DNA of 64,000 nucleotides, taken from NCBI GenBank assembly GCA_964019055.1, contig OZ025212.1, positions 10,879,391-10,943,390 on the forward strand, in the 5' to 3' direction. A program made the position numbers and the translations under genes. This DNA comes from Anthopleura xanthogrammica (taxonomy: Eukaryota > Cnidaria > Anthozoa > Actiniaria > Actiniidae). The notes beneath the pieces are model-generated. The model saw nothing but the letters and a program-made list of their open reading frames with translations. It was not told where the DNA came from and searched no databases. Each line of letters starts with the position of its first letter. Within the stretch, counting starts at the first letter, position 1. Of the stretch, positions 35,401-48,400 are shown one piece after another.

Positions 35401-38400
35401 GCTTGGACCGGTCTGAGAATAATGCAAACAGTCGTATCCAACAAATAAACGGTTTGATACTTAAACTGCATGGAGATGCTCAATGGAGGTGAAACAGTAT
35501 TCGGCGTAACACAAAACTCACTGCTGACTGTACAAAGCTAAGCCCCCGATGAAATTTCTAAGGACACTAGAAAGAGTTTTTGAATTATATAGTAAATACG
35601 GCAGGGCAGAAAAACGATAAGGCTGCTACTTTCATTAATTTTTTATTTACTTGGTAGTGATACGCCAAAACTATAAGCGTTTTTAATTTTTGTTATGGCT
35701 GCTCCAAACGTTGAACAAAATCCTGTCAAACAAGAGTAAAGATACTCGGAGAGCGGAAATCTTAGTTTTTCTGCTGATGAAAATCACCTCTCCCAAAGTA
35801 CAAGGTACTGCATTCACTAAATGTTGGTTGCATTTGGGATTTTGTTCTTTGGCGTGTTTACAAAATATTGAGCTTATGAATGTAAAATTGTCCTTATAAC
35901 GAGAGGCAAAAACTGTTTTTTTTCTGCTCTGTCAGCACATAATAAAAATGACCCCTGAAGACTTTAGGCTAATATATGACAGTAAGTTGTCCATGAAGTG
36001 TAGGTTGGAATGAAAAGAAATATATAATTCCAACGATATGCCAACTATATATAGTAAACTTCAAATGTGCGTTTCAGAAGTTTTTCATTTAAAATATCAT
36101 TTAAAATTGGCATATTTTTATTTCATAATCGAAGCTGAAAAATGCTGTCCTCCCCCTCCCCCCGATCGCACTCCCTCAATCTGCCATTGAAAGACACGCA
36201 TTTTACGACATTTGGGGGGGGGGGGGGGTGGTGGGGGACAAACTGATATAGATAAACTTTGTTGGCAGATGTGACTGCACTTCCTCGCTCTTATTTGATT
36301 TTGAACTTACTGATAAACGTTTTTTTTTATAGCCAGTAGTCAAAAGCACATGGATAACTGAACATTTTTAGTATAGGGACTACAAGTAGTTACAGTAGTT
36401 TCGATAGTTACATTCATATGTTATTTTAATATAATTTAGCTTTATTTTAGATCTATAATTTACCAATTTCTGCAATTTTTAGCTCAGTTTAGATTCATAA
36501 TTTCACCTCTAATATCTAGATTTTTTGGTAATATTTTGACTAGTAATTGTTGAACAAAGACGCGGTCTACTTCACACACAATTAAGTAAAGCTATCGAGG
36601 CACGTTCACGATTCGAGCGACCGATAAAACGTCTTCCAATCAAATTGTTGATTTGCAACTGTACCTGGTACATTCATTTCCGAGTTAACGTTGATCAGTG
36701 AAAAATATTAGTAAACATCTAAAATGAAGATTTTTTTGGTTAAAAAAATAACCGGTTGTTGTTTTGGTATTAGCACTAATAACTCTATGAATTCTACAGT
36801 CGGCATCAACAGTGTTTAGTCCTTTTAAAATATAGAACTCCCTATATACCGTCGACGCGACGCCACCATATAATGCATTAGACACCTTGCGTCTCTCTTA
36901 TCTCTGTCGGCAAGTATCGCTTTATCTATGATGCAAGAAAACCTGGTTTGGAAAATACAATATATGGTTATCAATTAAAGGATTGAGAACAGTTATCACG
37001 AGTATTTACCCTCACTATTCTAAAGCGGTTATTCATCGTACTGGTGGCTTTGATCAGAGATGGATTTAGTAGCTGGTGAAGGTTTTTGATCTCTAGACTA
37101 TTCGTATAGCCATGGATGGAAACTAAAACTCACTTTTAGGGTAAGAACGTTTTGATTTCTGCAAGAACAGTCAAGACGTGACTGTCAAACGAGTCTCGCG
37201 CTGCAAAACGCTTACCGTACGCACTACACCTTATAACTTATATTATAGGGTTTCCAACACCTTGGACCAGATGTGGGGACTTGTTTTAAACAGCGATTTG
37301 ATCAAAACGTTAAGCGTGGAATTACCGAATATACAGTCATTTAAAAAAACGTTGTCGTCGACCGGCTCAGCGACTACGCGACTAGCCCGAACGGGAGCAT
37401 GGGTAATCAAACAGCCAGTGTGGCGAACTCGTGGATACTAGAAAAGAATTGACGAATGAACTATTGTTCTCTTAGATTTGGCTTACTTGCAAAATTTCGA
37501 GAAATGAACAAATGCTTGAAAATAAGTTTTCATAAGAAGCTAACTCATTTCCCTGAGCTTGAAGGACAATGAAACTTTAATTCTATTTAGTTTATTTTTT
37601 TTGGGGGGAGGGGTGGGGATGGTCTCAAGAGTAAAAAAATGTGAAGGTATAATGCAGTTATCAATGTAAGTCCTATGGGGGGAGGGGGAGGAGTAGTCAG
37701 GCAAGAGGTGGGATTTGAACAAAATTCTTCAAAGAAATTCAAGTGCCTCAGGAAGGGAATAAGCTATTGTTGATCAAATAACACGAAAAAATAGAAGGCT
37801 AATGGAGGAATTATTGACTAAATTGCAGAATTTCTAATCAAATTACCCACCCATAGGCACTTGTTTACGATCAAATCTCACCCCTCCTTACATGGGACGT
37901 ATATTGATAGGTGCATAATATTTGAAAATATAAGAGAATAGTAGGGGAAAAAATGAAAAATGAGTGGCTAACCTACCCTCTCTCCGATCTGCAGTCCCAG
38001 AGGGAAGGTATTTGAGCAAAGTATCGGAATAACAATTTTATGGCAAACATGAGGTCTGGAATTTTATCAGAAACAGAACAATTTAGTTCTTGTTTAAGTT
38101 TCCTGTTTGTTTGTTTGTTTTTTTTTTTGTTTTTTTTTTTCATATTTGATCAGCAACTGGTTCTCCACGATGGAGAATTTAAATTTTTAAAGAATTTATA
38201 AATGTCTCTGGTCAAATACCCTATCTCCTTTCTAAAAATAACCGAGGTTTAAAAAATGCAACAAATCAATGCCTGCAGAAATTGTGTTAAAAATTAAGTT
38301 GGAGTGTTTTTTCGTGCAAAGTACTTATATAGAATCGTAAAACTCAAATTGTACAAAAAACCCACACTGGTTGTTTTTATCTTATCGTATTAAACATGCT

Positions 38401-39400
38401 TGGGCATGATGTGTTAAATATATTTCAAGTGTAAATTTTATTTCTTTTATTTATGGTTCTTGGCAAAAAAAAAAAAAACTTCTTTTAATAGTTTTACTGA
38501 ATTTAGGAAAGTGAAGTTTTCTGTTCAAACAAGAATAGTTTTAAAATAAAATAAATCTTTATATTTTGGCGAACTATTAGCTTACTTGTAGAGACCTGTA
38601 GATGGCTCTGTGTTCAATGTCTTCGACTTTATATGCTCCCAAAATGTAAGCCAAGTTGACTTCACTGTGATAGGATCTACTTTGAAGGTCTTCAAAGAAA
38701 TCTTCCACCATTTAAAGGAAAGTTTGAATGAAAGGAAGCGCCTCAAACTGCTGCTATACGCAAGCAAATATAAACATCTTGTCGCCTCCAACAGTCCCTT
38801 AAAATATCTAAATGGGCTGCCTGCGTAGTACCAGTCCTTTCGCATTCGTATTTGCGCATGTGCAAAAGATCGAGACCTAAACGAGCTGAGATCTTTGCAT
38901 CCCACATGAGAAAAGCAAACAACGAGTTACTCGTATAAATAAGTTGCCATATGCTGCCATATTATAATAGAGTTGGTCTTGCTTCGTGACACTTCTCAGA
39001 ATACGAAAATAGAATTCGTAAAGCAGTCGTACTCAGTCGTGTCGTACATGAAGCGATTTGTAAGCGTTTCAATATCGATCTAGTAAAAAGAAAGCGTTTA
39101 GATATCGATCTGCTAACGGCTCACTTAGTGAGCGAGCGAGCGAGTGACACATTTGCATATTCAGACCCCTCACAATAACTCGTTTCTACGCTTCGCGTAT
39201 CCACGAGTTAAAAAACACTTAAGCGGTTGAACTTTTCACTGATTAAATATGCGCCGGGCTTACAGTACGAAAATTGGCGAATTAGTATTTTAATGACTAA
39301 CAGTTTCAAAACTGGGAACATCTTTGACTGAATATTAGTCACATCGACTTTTGTCTTCCTTTCACAAAACCCGTATTCTAAAGTTAACTGATATTTGTTT
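32500..39400. other. Intergenic, no gene recognised
   Basis: About 6.9 kb with only scattered short open frames. It contains a poly-A run near 33246-33266, (AATA)n near 33340-33364, and a poly-G run near 36215-36228. A partly GC-richer patch at 37178-37441 has an 87-codon frame that I could not assign. Near 39030-39130 a short direct repeat of GCGTTT(C/A)(A/G)ATATCGATCT occurs twice. No conserved protein motif was seen. Confidence 0.45.
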
Positions 39401-39404
39401 TCAG

Positions 39405-39487
39405 AGCGACTGATACCATGACTCTCATCATTGAGTTGTTTTTCATCTTGCTGTATCATGCACATTATGCATCACCATCAAATAAAG
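39405..39487 (+). CDS. Gene B first coding exon: signal peptide
   Basis: ATG at 39418 opens MTLIIELFFILLYHAHYA, a short hydrophobic secretion signal, then SPSNK. The donor GTAGGT at 39488 leaves phase 1. A good acceptor (TATTTGTTTTCAG) ends at 39404, 13 bases before the ATG, so the ATG probably lies in the second exon of the mRNA, after a 5'UTR intron. The phase fits the F5/8C exon at 41574 (g + at = D). Confidence 0.75.
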
Positions 39488-42400
39488 GTAGGTTTTTAAG
39501 GATAAATTAACAATCTTACGTATCAGACAGTGACAATACTTTTTATATTATAAATATAAGTATTTAATGTGGTTTGTAAGATGTACGATTCTTGTTTTAA
39601 GAGGTCAGTAGTGTGAACTTGGCTCGACCCTTATCTCCGAAGATTTAAATCTTGATAGTAATCTTTAAAGACTCTAAAGGTTAAAACTCTTTAAAAATCC
39701 ATAAGTGAGTCGCGATTAAACCTGTCGAAACAGTCTGTGGTTATATTAATATCGTTTTTAAATGTTTTCGAAAAAAATCGGATTAGTTCTTATAAAACTG
39801 AAGATTATTCGTGATATGAATTATGCGCACCACACTGCAATTTAAATATTCAAGTTTGCCTGTAAAGGAAAATCTCGTTTATTTAGCTCGCTTTTCCTCC
39901 AGACTCATTAATATTGTTTTTGACTTGACTTGATCTGATTAGATCTAATAGCTTGTAATTTGTTTTTGGCCAATAAAAGGATCAGCCGAATACTGCTCCC
40001 TCGACAAAAAACTGCACGTGCGGTACATTTTAGCCTGCGGGAAATAGGTTTTGTTTTTTTGCTCTCATCTTCTTGAAAAATGAGATTGGCATCGTGGAAG
40101 ACTGGGTAAAGCAAAAAAAAAAAAAACAATGGTAACATGGAGAAATTACCAGGGGATTTCATCTCTAGATCATTTTTTTGTTTGGTCCATTACTAGCTAG
40201 GCAAAATGTAGCTCGCGCGGTGATTGGATACTAGATATGACGTCGTTTTTGTAAAATGCTGTCAGCTTTCTTAGGCACTTTTATTTGATAAATTCACACA
40301 AAAATTTAGCTTTTTATATCAATTTCCATGAGAAAAATATATAGAAAGACTTCCTGTCGAATACATGGATTTAACACCGAGATGGCATTATTACAAGACC
40401 AAGCTCCGGCTCGTCGTCTTGATCTCAAAACTGACTTTAATTAGTCAGTACTTCATGAGTCCGAAGACAACTGACTTTTAATATTAAAACGCTCTATCTT
40501 GTCTCTGTTTTGGCGTCTTCTCTCAAGAATGTAACAAAAAACTTCTGGGGGTGGCGGATCCAGGGGGAGCGGAGGGTCGGGGGTCATACCGTTTAAATTG
40601 ATCGAATTGTCCTGGAATTGAGTTTAAACGTGCATGTACAATGAATGTAAAATTCTAGAGAAATGTATTTTCGATATATAACCAGAGGAAATGATACAAG
40701 CGAGTGATCATGAAAAGGTTTTGCTTAGTAAAAGTTCGCACCCCCCCCCCCCCCCCCCCCACGGACATCAAAAATTCCTAGATCCGCCTTTGTCCAGGGA
40801 TGGGTAGGATGTTTAAAAAAAATAACCAATCTTTACTTGTCGTCGCGTCGTCGTAATGAAAGTGCCTGTACACCAGCGACCAAAAGCATTTCTTTGAAAC
40901 ATTATCGAGTCTCAAAATTTTGCATATCAAATTCAGTAAGTATTTACACTTCATTTACTTCAAGAAAGAGTGTTACCAAAGCTTTACAACATTTATGTTC
41001 AAGCAGAATATCATCACATTATTGCAGGACACAAAACTGACGCTTTTGTCAATAAAATCTGCTCGGAAACTGACTCGTAGACGCTCAGTCGTCGAAGCTT
41101 TTGCTTCGCGTCAAATAAACGCTTTTCTTGATCAATAAAATTAGTACTGTTTTCGTAAAATCGCAGTATTATATTTTGTTGATTCTTTTTTCAATCTCTC
41201 CTTTATAATTCGCAATTAAAATTGAACATTTTGAGCAACAATGTTCGAACCAGGTGAATTTTGTTGAGTTTCGGTAAAATGCACTGGAGTCTAAACTACC
41301 CTAAATTTTGTTGACTTTACGCTCTGTAATAATTTCAATCTACAGTACTTGATCTCTCTTGCCGTTATATTAATGGACAGCTGCTAGATGGTCAATTAAT
41401 CATGATCAGATATCCTCTTGGGTAATGCATTAAAACCCTGGGTACCATTCGCAATTTCTGCAGTTTGCCGAAGAAGAACCAGGAAGATTATATTTTATAA
41501 ACAGGTCGCCAATAGCAAATGTCCAAAATGTATGGGGATAAGCTTGATATGAATTTGAAATTTTTTTATCTAGATATCTGCAGTGATGCTTTGGGGATGC
41601 AAAATGGTGAAATCAAAGATTTTCAGATGTCAGCAGTCGAAGCTTACAACAGCGACATGTCCAAATATGGGCCTAAGAACGCTAGACTAATGAAAACATC
41701 ACCACCACAGGGATACCGCGGCAACAAGAATAATCCTGAAAAGTCATGGTTTTCTGTAGATCTTGGAAGACGAATGGTAGTGACCTGGGTGGCCACGCAG
41801 GGATATGGAAACTCTTCTGTAAAGGAATGGATAACGGAGTTTAATTTGATGTACTCTGTTGATGGCCAGGATTTTAGTATATTCAAGGATGCTGTTGGAA
41901 ATAACGCTGTATGTACTTGACTGGAATTCAATAATCCGATTTTTGATATATTTGACATTTTATTATGCTACTAGATCAGGTCTTTTGTTCAAATGAATTT
42001 GTGTGTCTTCCCGCCAGAAACCCATACACCTAGCCCAGAAGTCAGCCTTGAAATTCGCTGCTCTATTTTACAGAAATAAGTGAAAGCACGTCTTGTTTAT
42101 CACTTTCGGCATCATTGTACCATCCGGCCCATCATAGAAGCCTCTTTTCACGAATTGCCCGTGGAAACATAGAAGACTACATACTGCAGTCTATTAAGAG
42201 AGAGCCAGATTACAGAACTAAAATATTCCATTTAAATTTAATATAAATTGTCAATTGGCCACTTTAAAAACGATCAAGGGACGGCGAGTTTTGAATTTTA
42301 ATCTAATTCGCAAAAACATTCTGTCATCTGATAAAACATCAAATATTAGTCTGGCAAATTGGAGCGGGTGTCAACGAAGACTGAGAACCGGCAAAGTTAC

Positions 42401-45400
42401 AAGCCTTCAAAAATGTCAACTATTTACAAAAAAAATGTGGTTTGAAAGGACGCTGTCCCTACAGCAGCAACGTGCGCACATATGACACCAAAAGGGAATA
42501 AAATTTGGAATTTTTGACAGCATACAAAATTAAAGAAAGTGAATGGAACTAATTGAAATCATTCTTGTCTTCCTTTTGCACAGAAATTTGTTGGCAATAA
42601 AGACTTTAACACGGTTCATCGTCAGAAGGTTCCATTCCCAGTAATTGCATCACGAGTTACGATTTTGCCGACCAAATGGAATAATAATGTTGGTCTTCGA
42701 ATGGAAGTGTATGGATGTAAGCCAGGTAAGAGACAGCAGTTATTGCATACCTAACACGAATTTTCCTTATTATTCATCGGGTTATAGTCTCCAATATCGG
42801 TATGTAACAATCGCTAACACCACATAATTGTAGCTTGGGTTGAATTATGAGTTTAAAGAGGACATAACAGCGCGTGACTGCCATGGATCACCTGATGGTG
42901 TCCTGTAAAGTTGAAAAAAAATCATACTAATATTAGTATTATTTTCGAGTTTGAGCATGTTTGGACGAATACTTAAGTAACAAGCTTTTAAAAGGCGCAA
43001 AAATAAGATAGAATGTATGGGGTTTGAGGACAGCGTCCCAAAAAACAATACATTCTCTCTTATTTTTTACGATTTGCATAAAGCCTGTGTATCAGTAAGT
43101 ATTTGCCCAAACATTCTAAAACTTGGTACATTTATTAGTTTTAGTGTGATGGAGTTTTATGTTTTTTAATGAGATTAATATTTCTAGACTCTTTCCTCAA
43201 TTCCGGAAAGGCCAATTCCCCTTGCATACTGATATATTTCCCCCTGCACATTTACAGCGCTTTTCATATTCTACGACCTACGTACTGACTCCAAACGTCT
43301 GGCGTTTTAGCTTCCGTCAATCAAATTTACGACGGGCCGAGTTCATTCCGATCGCGAACGATAAAGAACATCCCGTGTGAAAATGGCTGTCTAGTCAAGG
43401 GAATTTCCTTATCGCTCGATCGGAATGAACTCGGCTCGTCGTAAATTTGATTGACGGAAGCTAAAACGCCAGACGTCTCGAGTCAGTAGGTCGCAGAATA
43501 TGAAAAGCGCTGTAATTAGCAGGGATTTGCACGTGGCAATTGTTGATTGTAAGTACACACATACGGTGTGGTACGTCGACCCTGCACCCCAGGTAATATT
43601 CCACCAAAACACGAGGTGGTATTACTAATGTTCCTTCTTCTTGCGATAGCCCGTGTGGGACCTATCAAATTACAAAGGACTACGCATGCTCAATACACAC
43701 ATGGAGTTCAAACAAACTAAATTTAACTTGCTAACTAAATTTAATGAAAAATCCAGAGAGTTTTTTCTATTGTCTATTGGAAATAGACCATTGATGTTTT
43801 AAAAAGCAGTTATTTAGCTTACTTACAAATCATTACTTGTTTTATAGATTTTAAATTCAGGGCAATATTGATGCTCGCCTCTGGCCGTACATTTACCATG
43901 GATTACCGTAACAATCAAAGCTATGAGTACACAGTGGCAAAGGAGGAATCCACTGTTGAGGTATCTATTTTGACATCAAAGCAAACTAGCAAATTATTTG
44001 ATTTCCATAAATTGTAAATGCTCCCTGATCCTATGAAGATACGCAAAAACCCTCCTTTTGATTTATCAGAAAACAAAAGAAAGCTATCGGCGTACGATTA
44101 CTCTTATGACAGCGACAAAACCAAAATAAAGATGCGTTAATTAGATTTAAATTCATATCATTTGTACCTTTCGCGCTTCTGCATAAGACACATCTGTGTT
44201 GTTTTTTCGGGGTTTTTTTAGACCCTTTCAGGCTTGGCTGTGAAGGTTTTTGTTTTTTTTTTCGTTCAGACCTCGTGTCATTTCCTTGAATATTGTTTTT
44301 GTTTGCTAGCTAATAAGCTTTAAAAATGTGATCAGGATCACTCAACTGAAACAGCTTCAGTAACAATAAAGTATGCCTCTATTAAATAAAGTATTATCTT
44401 TCTATTGTCTTGAGTATTTGATTTCCCTTGTGTAAAGTTACTAAAGCTGTTCCAGTTGAGTGATAGTGACTAATAGTCACTAAATAAAAACTATTAGGTA
44501 GTAACTATTTAGATTTTATTTCATGGACATTGTGTAAGCACTCTAACACTAGAGTGAAAACACTAAACCGGTGAAATAGATATAATACTAATACACTTTA
44601 GTATAGACCCTAATTCCATTGTTTTCTTTTGCGTCTATTCGACTAGTACACTTTAACAAGCAATTCTTATTTCACGGGTTAAGTGACTTCACTCTAATAT
44701 ATATAACACCATTTGACCTAAACTAACTTACTGAGTAACTGACTTACTAACTAACTAAATAACTAACTAACTAAGTTTTAAATACTAACTAACTAAACTA
44801 ACTAGCTGTTACCAACTAACTCAAGTCGCCATATTTCTTCTGGATTCAACAGGCAGCAACATATTGGAATAGCGTCCCAGGATTTCTTGGGCTTCTTTTC
44901 AAAGGTTTCAGGTAAATTTCCAAATTATCAAAATAGCAAAATTTTAAAAAATCTTGGGATATTCCAGAAAATTTGCCCTTTCAAAAAGGGGATTGTTCGT
45001 ACCAATACCATGAGTCTTTACCTAAAGTGATATACACAGTACCTTTGCGCACCATTGTTTACAAAGATCTACAATTTCGAAAACGTTTCAGTATTTTCGA
45101 ATTCGAATTCCTTTAAGTATTCCTTTTAACACATTTTTTTCCGAATGATTAGTCCACAGCAATCGCCCTCATATTTTACCCTCACAGCTGTTGAACTTGA
45201 GGTATACTGTTTGGAGAGCACCCTAGCTAGTCTTTTGACGAAAATGAAGGATTTCATCCAGAAGAGTGACATTTTTGATTCTACATTCTACAAGATACAG
45301 TATCCGAGTAAGTGTTATTGATACCTACTAAACAAACTAAAAACACCAGTCAATCGAAAACCCCAAACCCCTGGAAAGGGCGGGGAATCGAGTTGAACTC

Positions 45401-48400
45401 AGCGGGACTGGGGACTTAGCGCTCATTACCGGGTGTTCAGTGTAGGCTCACAAAGTATGATTTCCGGGATCGAAAAAATGAATCAATCCCATCAAAAAAA
45501 AAAAACGGCCATCTTGAAAAAAGGAAAATAATTACACGTAATGTGAGGATTACGAGTGCACACTTGGGCAGGGAGTAGCCCAATAACATTTCTAATTTCT
45601 AATATTCATTTTAAAGTTTAAATGTACTCATTGGATCATTTTCAAGAGATGTGTGAAAAATGGGGACACTTTATTTATTTTTAAGTAAAATATGGCTTTT
45701 TTGACAGCTTTCCATGTTGCCTGTTGTTCACGCGTTTCTACTGCATTAATAAGGATAATGATATGTGAGGAATGTAAGTTAGTATTGCTGGATCGTGGCA
45801 AAATTATTTCACTATTAAATTTCCTTTGCTTGCAGAAACTAATGTCTGCTCCCCACCAACTCTCAACATAAAACCATTAGCCAACGACGACTCAAGGAGC
45901 ATTGCAATACTAAAAGGATCCGTGCCTACTTTTACCATTGACCTTAAACACGTCTGCAAACCTCAACATACTCTCATCATTCAGTGGAATACAGCTTTTA
46001 TTGACGATGCTACCGGCCAAATGTCGCCTTTGTTGCCTAGAGACCTGAACTCCCGCAAAATTACTCTTGATCCCACTTTGTTCGACACAAGCATTATATA
46101 CCTTGAATGTGCAGCTTACACACTTGGATCTGAAGGAAACTTTGTACGTGACTATAGATTCATAAGAATTATTGACGCAAAATTGGTTGCTAGGATTGAA
46201 GGTTTTCGGCATGCCATAAAAGGTGGAAATAACATTACAATAGACGGCTCCAAGTCCAATGCCCAAGGAGACCCAGAATTTTTGAGCGACCTCAACTTGG
46301 ATTTCAGTTGGTTTTGTCAGATGAGGCAATCCAATTACACAAATTTTGAAGAATTTGTACGAAAAAAAAACTCAAGTTGTTTTGGAAAACCAATCTCGGA
46401 GATCATATCGAAAGAAAAAGTGTTGAACATCGACAACAATGATGTGATTGGAGGAATGGAATACGTGTTTAAAGTGGTAGTTAATGCAAACGGGGTTGCT
46501 TCCACTGCCAAGCACACAGCGACAGTAGAACCCTTTACATATATATCGATAAGGTAGATCAAAATTTCGCTTTTATTAACCAGTTTTAAATTTAGTATCT
46601 TATCTATCGAATTTGTGAAGGAAAGTTTGGTAGATTTGTACTTTCTGTGAATGTAGTGAGGGGATGTACCGTCCCACAACTCTTGGCAAGCATTTAGTCT
46701 GATTGATTTATTCTATTTGAATACATCATAACAAATTCCATAGCACTAATCATGAATATTGTTCTTCAGATGCATCTCAAACTGTCTCAGGAAAATAAAC
46801 CCGACGGAAAAACAGCTACTTGGCTGTGAATGTACCGGTAGTGCTTGTGCAAAGCTGATTAAATACAAATGGTCTTTCGTTTTGTTTGATAAACAAACAA
46901 AAAAATACAGACCAATAAAACTGTTGGGAAATGCAACCTCAATTTCCCAGAGTGCATTACAGTTCAAGATCAACAACTTCGAACATCTAATAGGTTTCAA
47001 GAACAATAAAGAAGAAGAATTTGTTATCAAACTAGATGGTTATATCGATGACCTCGCATATATCCACACCAAGAAATACTTCATTCTGAACGCGGTTCCA
47101 AGTAGTCAAAGTGGTGAAGATGGCTGTTTTATAGTTCCACGTGTAGGATATGCAATGAACACCTATTTCAATATGTCATGTGAGAACTGGAAAGACGATG
47201 ACCTACCATTAACTTACAAATTTGAGTATATCAGTGAATTCGGAATGATACTTTTACAGTCTGGATACTCGCCTCGAATAGGCACCCAGCTTCTCCCTGG
47301 AAATAACGCATCTAACTTCACTTACGATATAATTATCACAGTTACTGACTCCCTTGGGGCACCTCAACGGAGCGGGTTTCCAGTTCAGGTACAGTAAGGT
47401 GTAACAGTTATCTTTATCCCCCATCTAGATCATTATGACATGTCCTTAATGATGGTTCTGCGAAAAGATTTCTTGATTCATGTTGGTTTATTAATTATAA
47501 GATCTTACAATGTTTCCAAAAGAACTAAACACGTTAAACAATTCCAGTGTCCGAAATTTAAAGGATCTTGACTACAGGCTATGCTTTTACTCACATTTCT
47601 CAACTATCTCCCACAGGTTTTGCTTCCTTCAGCGTCCGAGGCAAAATCAATGATTAGAAACATTGATGATGAACTGGACGGTTTAATGGATAGAGGCAAC
47701 CCTGAGAAAGCAGCAGATATGTCCTTGTTTGCGATCTCTTTGCTCAACACCTTTGACAAAAACCCTGCAACAGCAGTTAAGGTAAAAATGCAGCAATTAT
47801 GAGACATAATTAATTGACAATTATTCCATAACAATATTGAAATAGAACGCTTTCCTATTACTATATATTAACAACATGCTAATAACTCAATAGTATGACT
47901 TGTTCTGAGCTTTCTTTTTGGGAAAACACGTACACGTAACCTTTAGATTTACTTGCTGTTGAACATTGTTTTTACTAATTAAAACCAAATCACTATTGTT
48001 ATCATTTTGAACTTTTACCCGTTCCTTTACCCGTTCCTGACTGTGATTATTTTGTCCTCCTTCAGACTAAAAACAATATTCTTCGCCATTTGAGCAAAGC
48101 TAAAACAGTTTCCCTAGCCCAAGTAAGCAAATTTGGTGTTGTTGCCAAGACTACTACAAATCAAACTGAAAAACTCGAATATAAAACGCAGGTAAAAGTA
48201 TTGAAGTCAGTGTCAACCATATGCGTCATCCATATCACGATTCTATAGTCACATGAAATAAACAACCATATTTTGTTTGTTTGTCTTTTTGATTGTTTCT
48301 TTGTTTGTCTGTCTGTCTGGGTTTTTTTTGTCTGTCTGTCTGTCTGTCTGTCCATATGCATCACCCATATCACGATTCTATAGTCACATGAAATAAACAT

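Noticed and set aside
36215..36240. Poly-G tract as a regulatory G-quadruplex
   Set aside because: A single homopolymer run whose length is likely unreliable in assembly; no supporting context.
37178..37441. 87-codon plus-strand frame
   Set aside because: No motif, no splice-linked neighbours and no signal peptide. Not enough to call a gene.
41346..41425. Extra exon between gene B exons 1 and 2 (LDLSCRYINGQLLDGQ)
   Set aside because: The acceptor looks good, but the usable GTAATG donor gives the wrong phase and a stop in the next exon. Direct splicing 39487 to 41574 is in frame.
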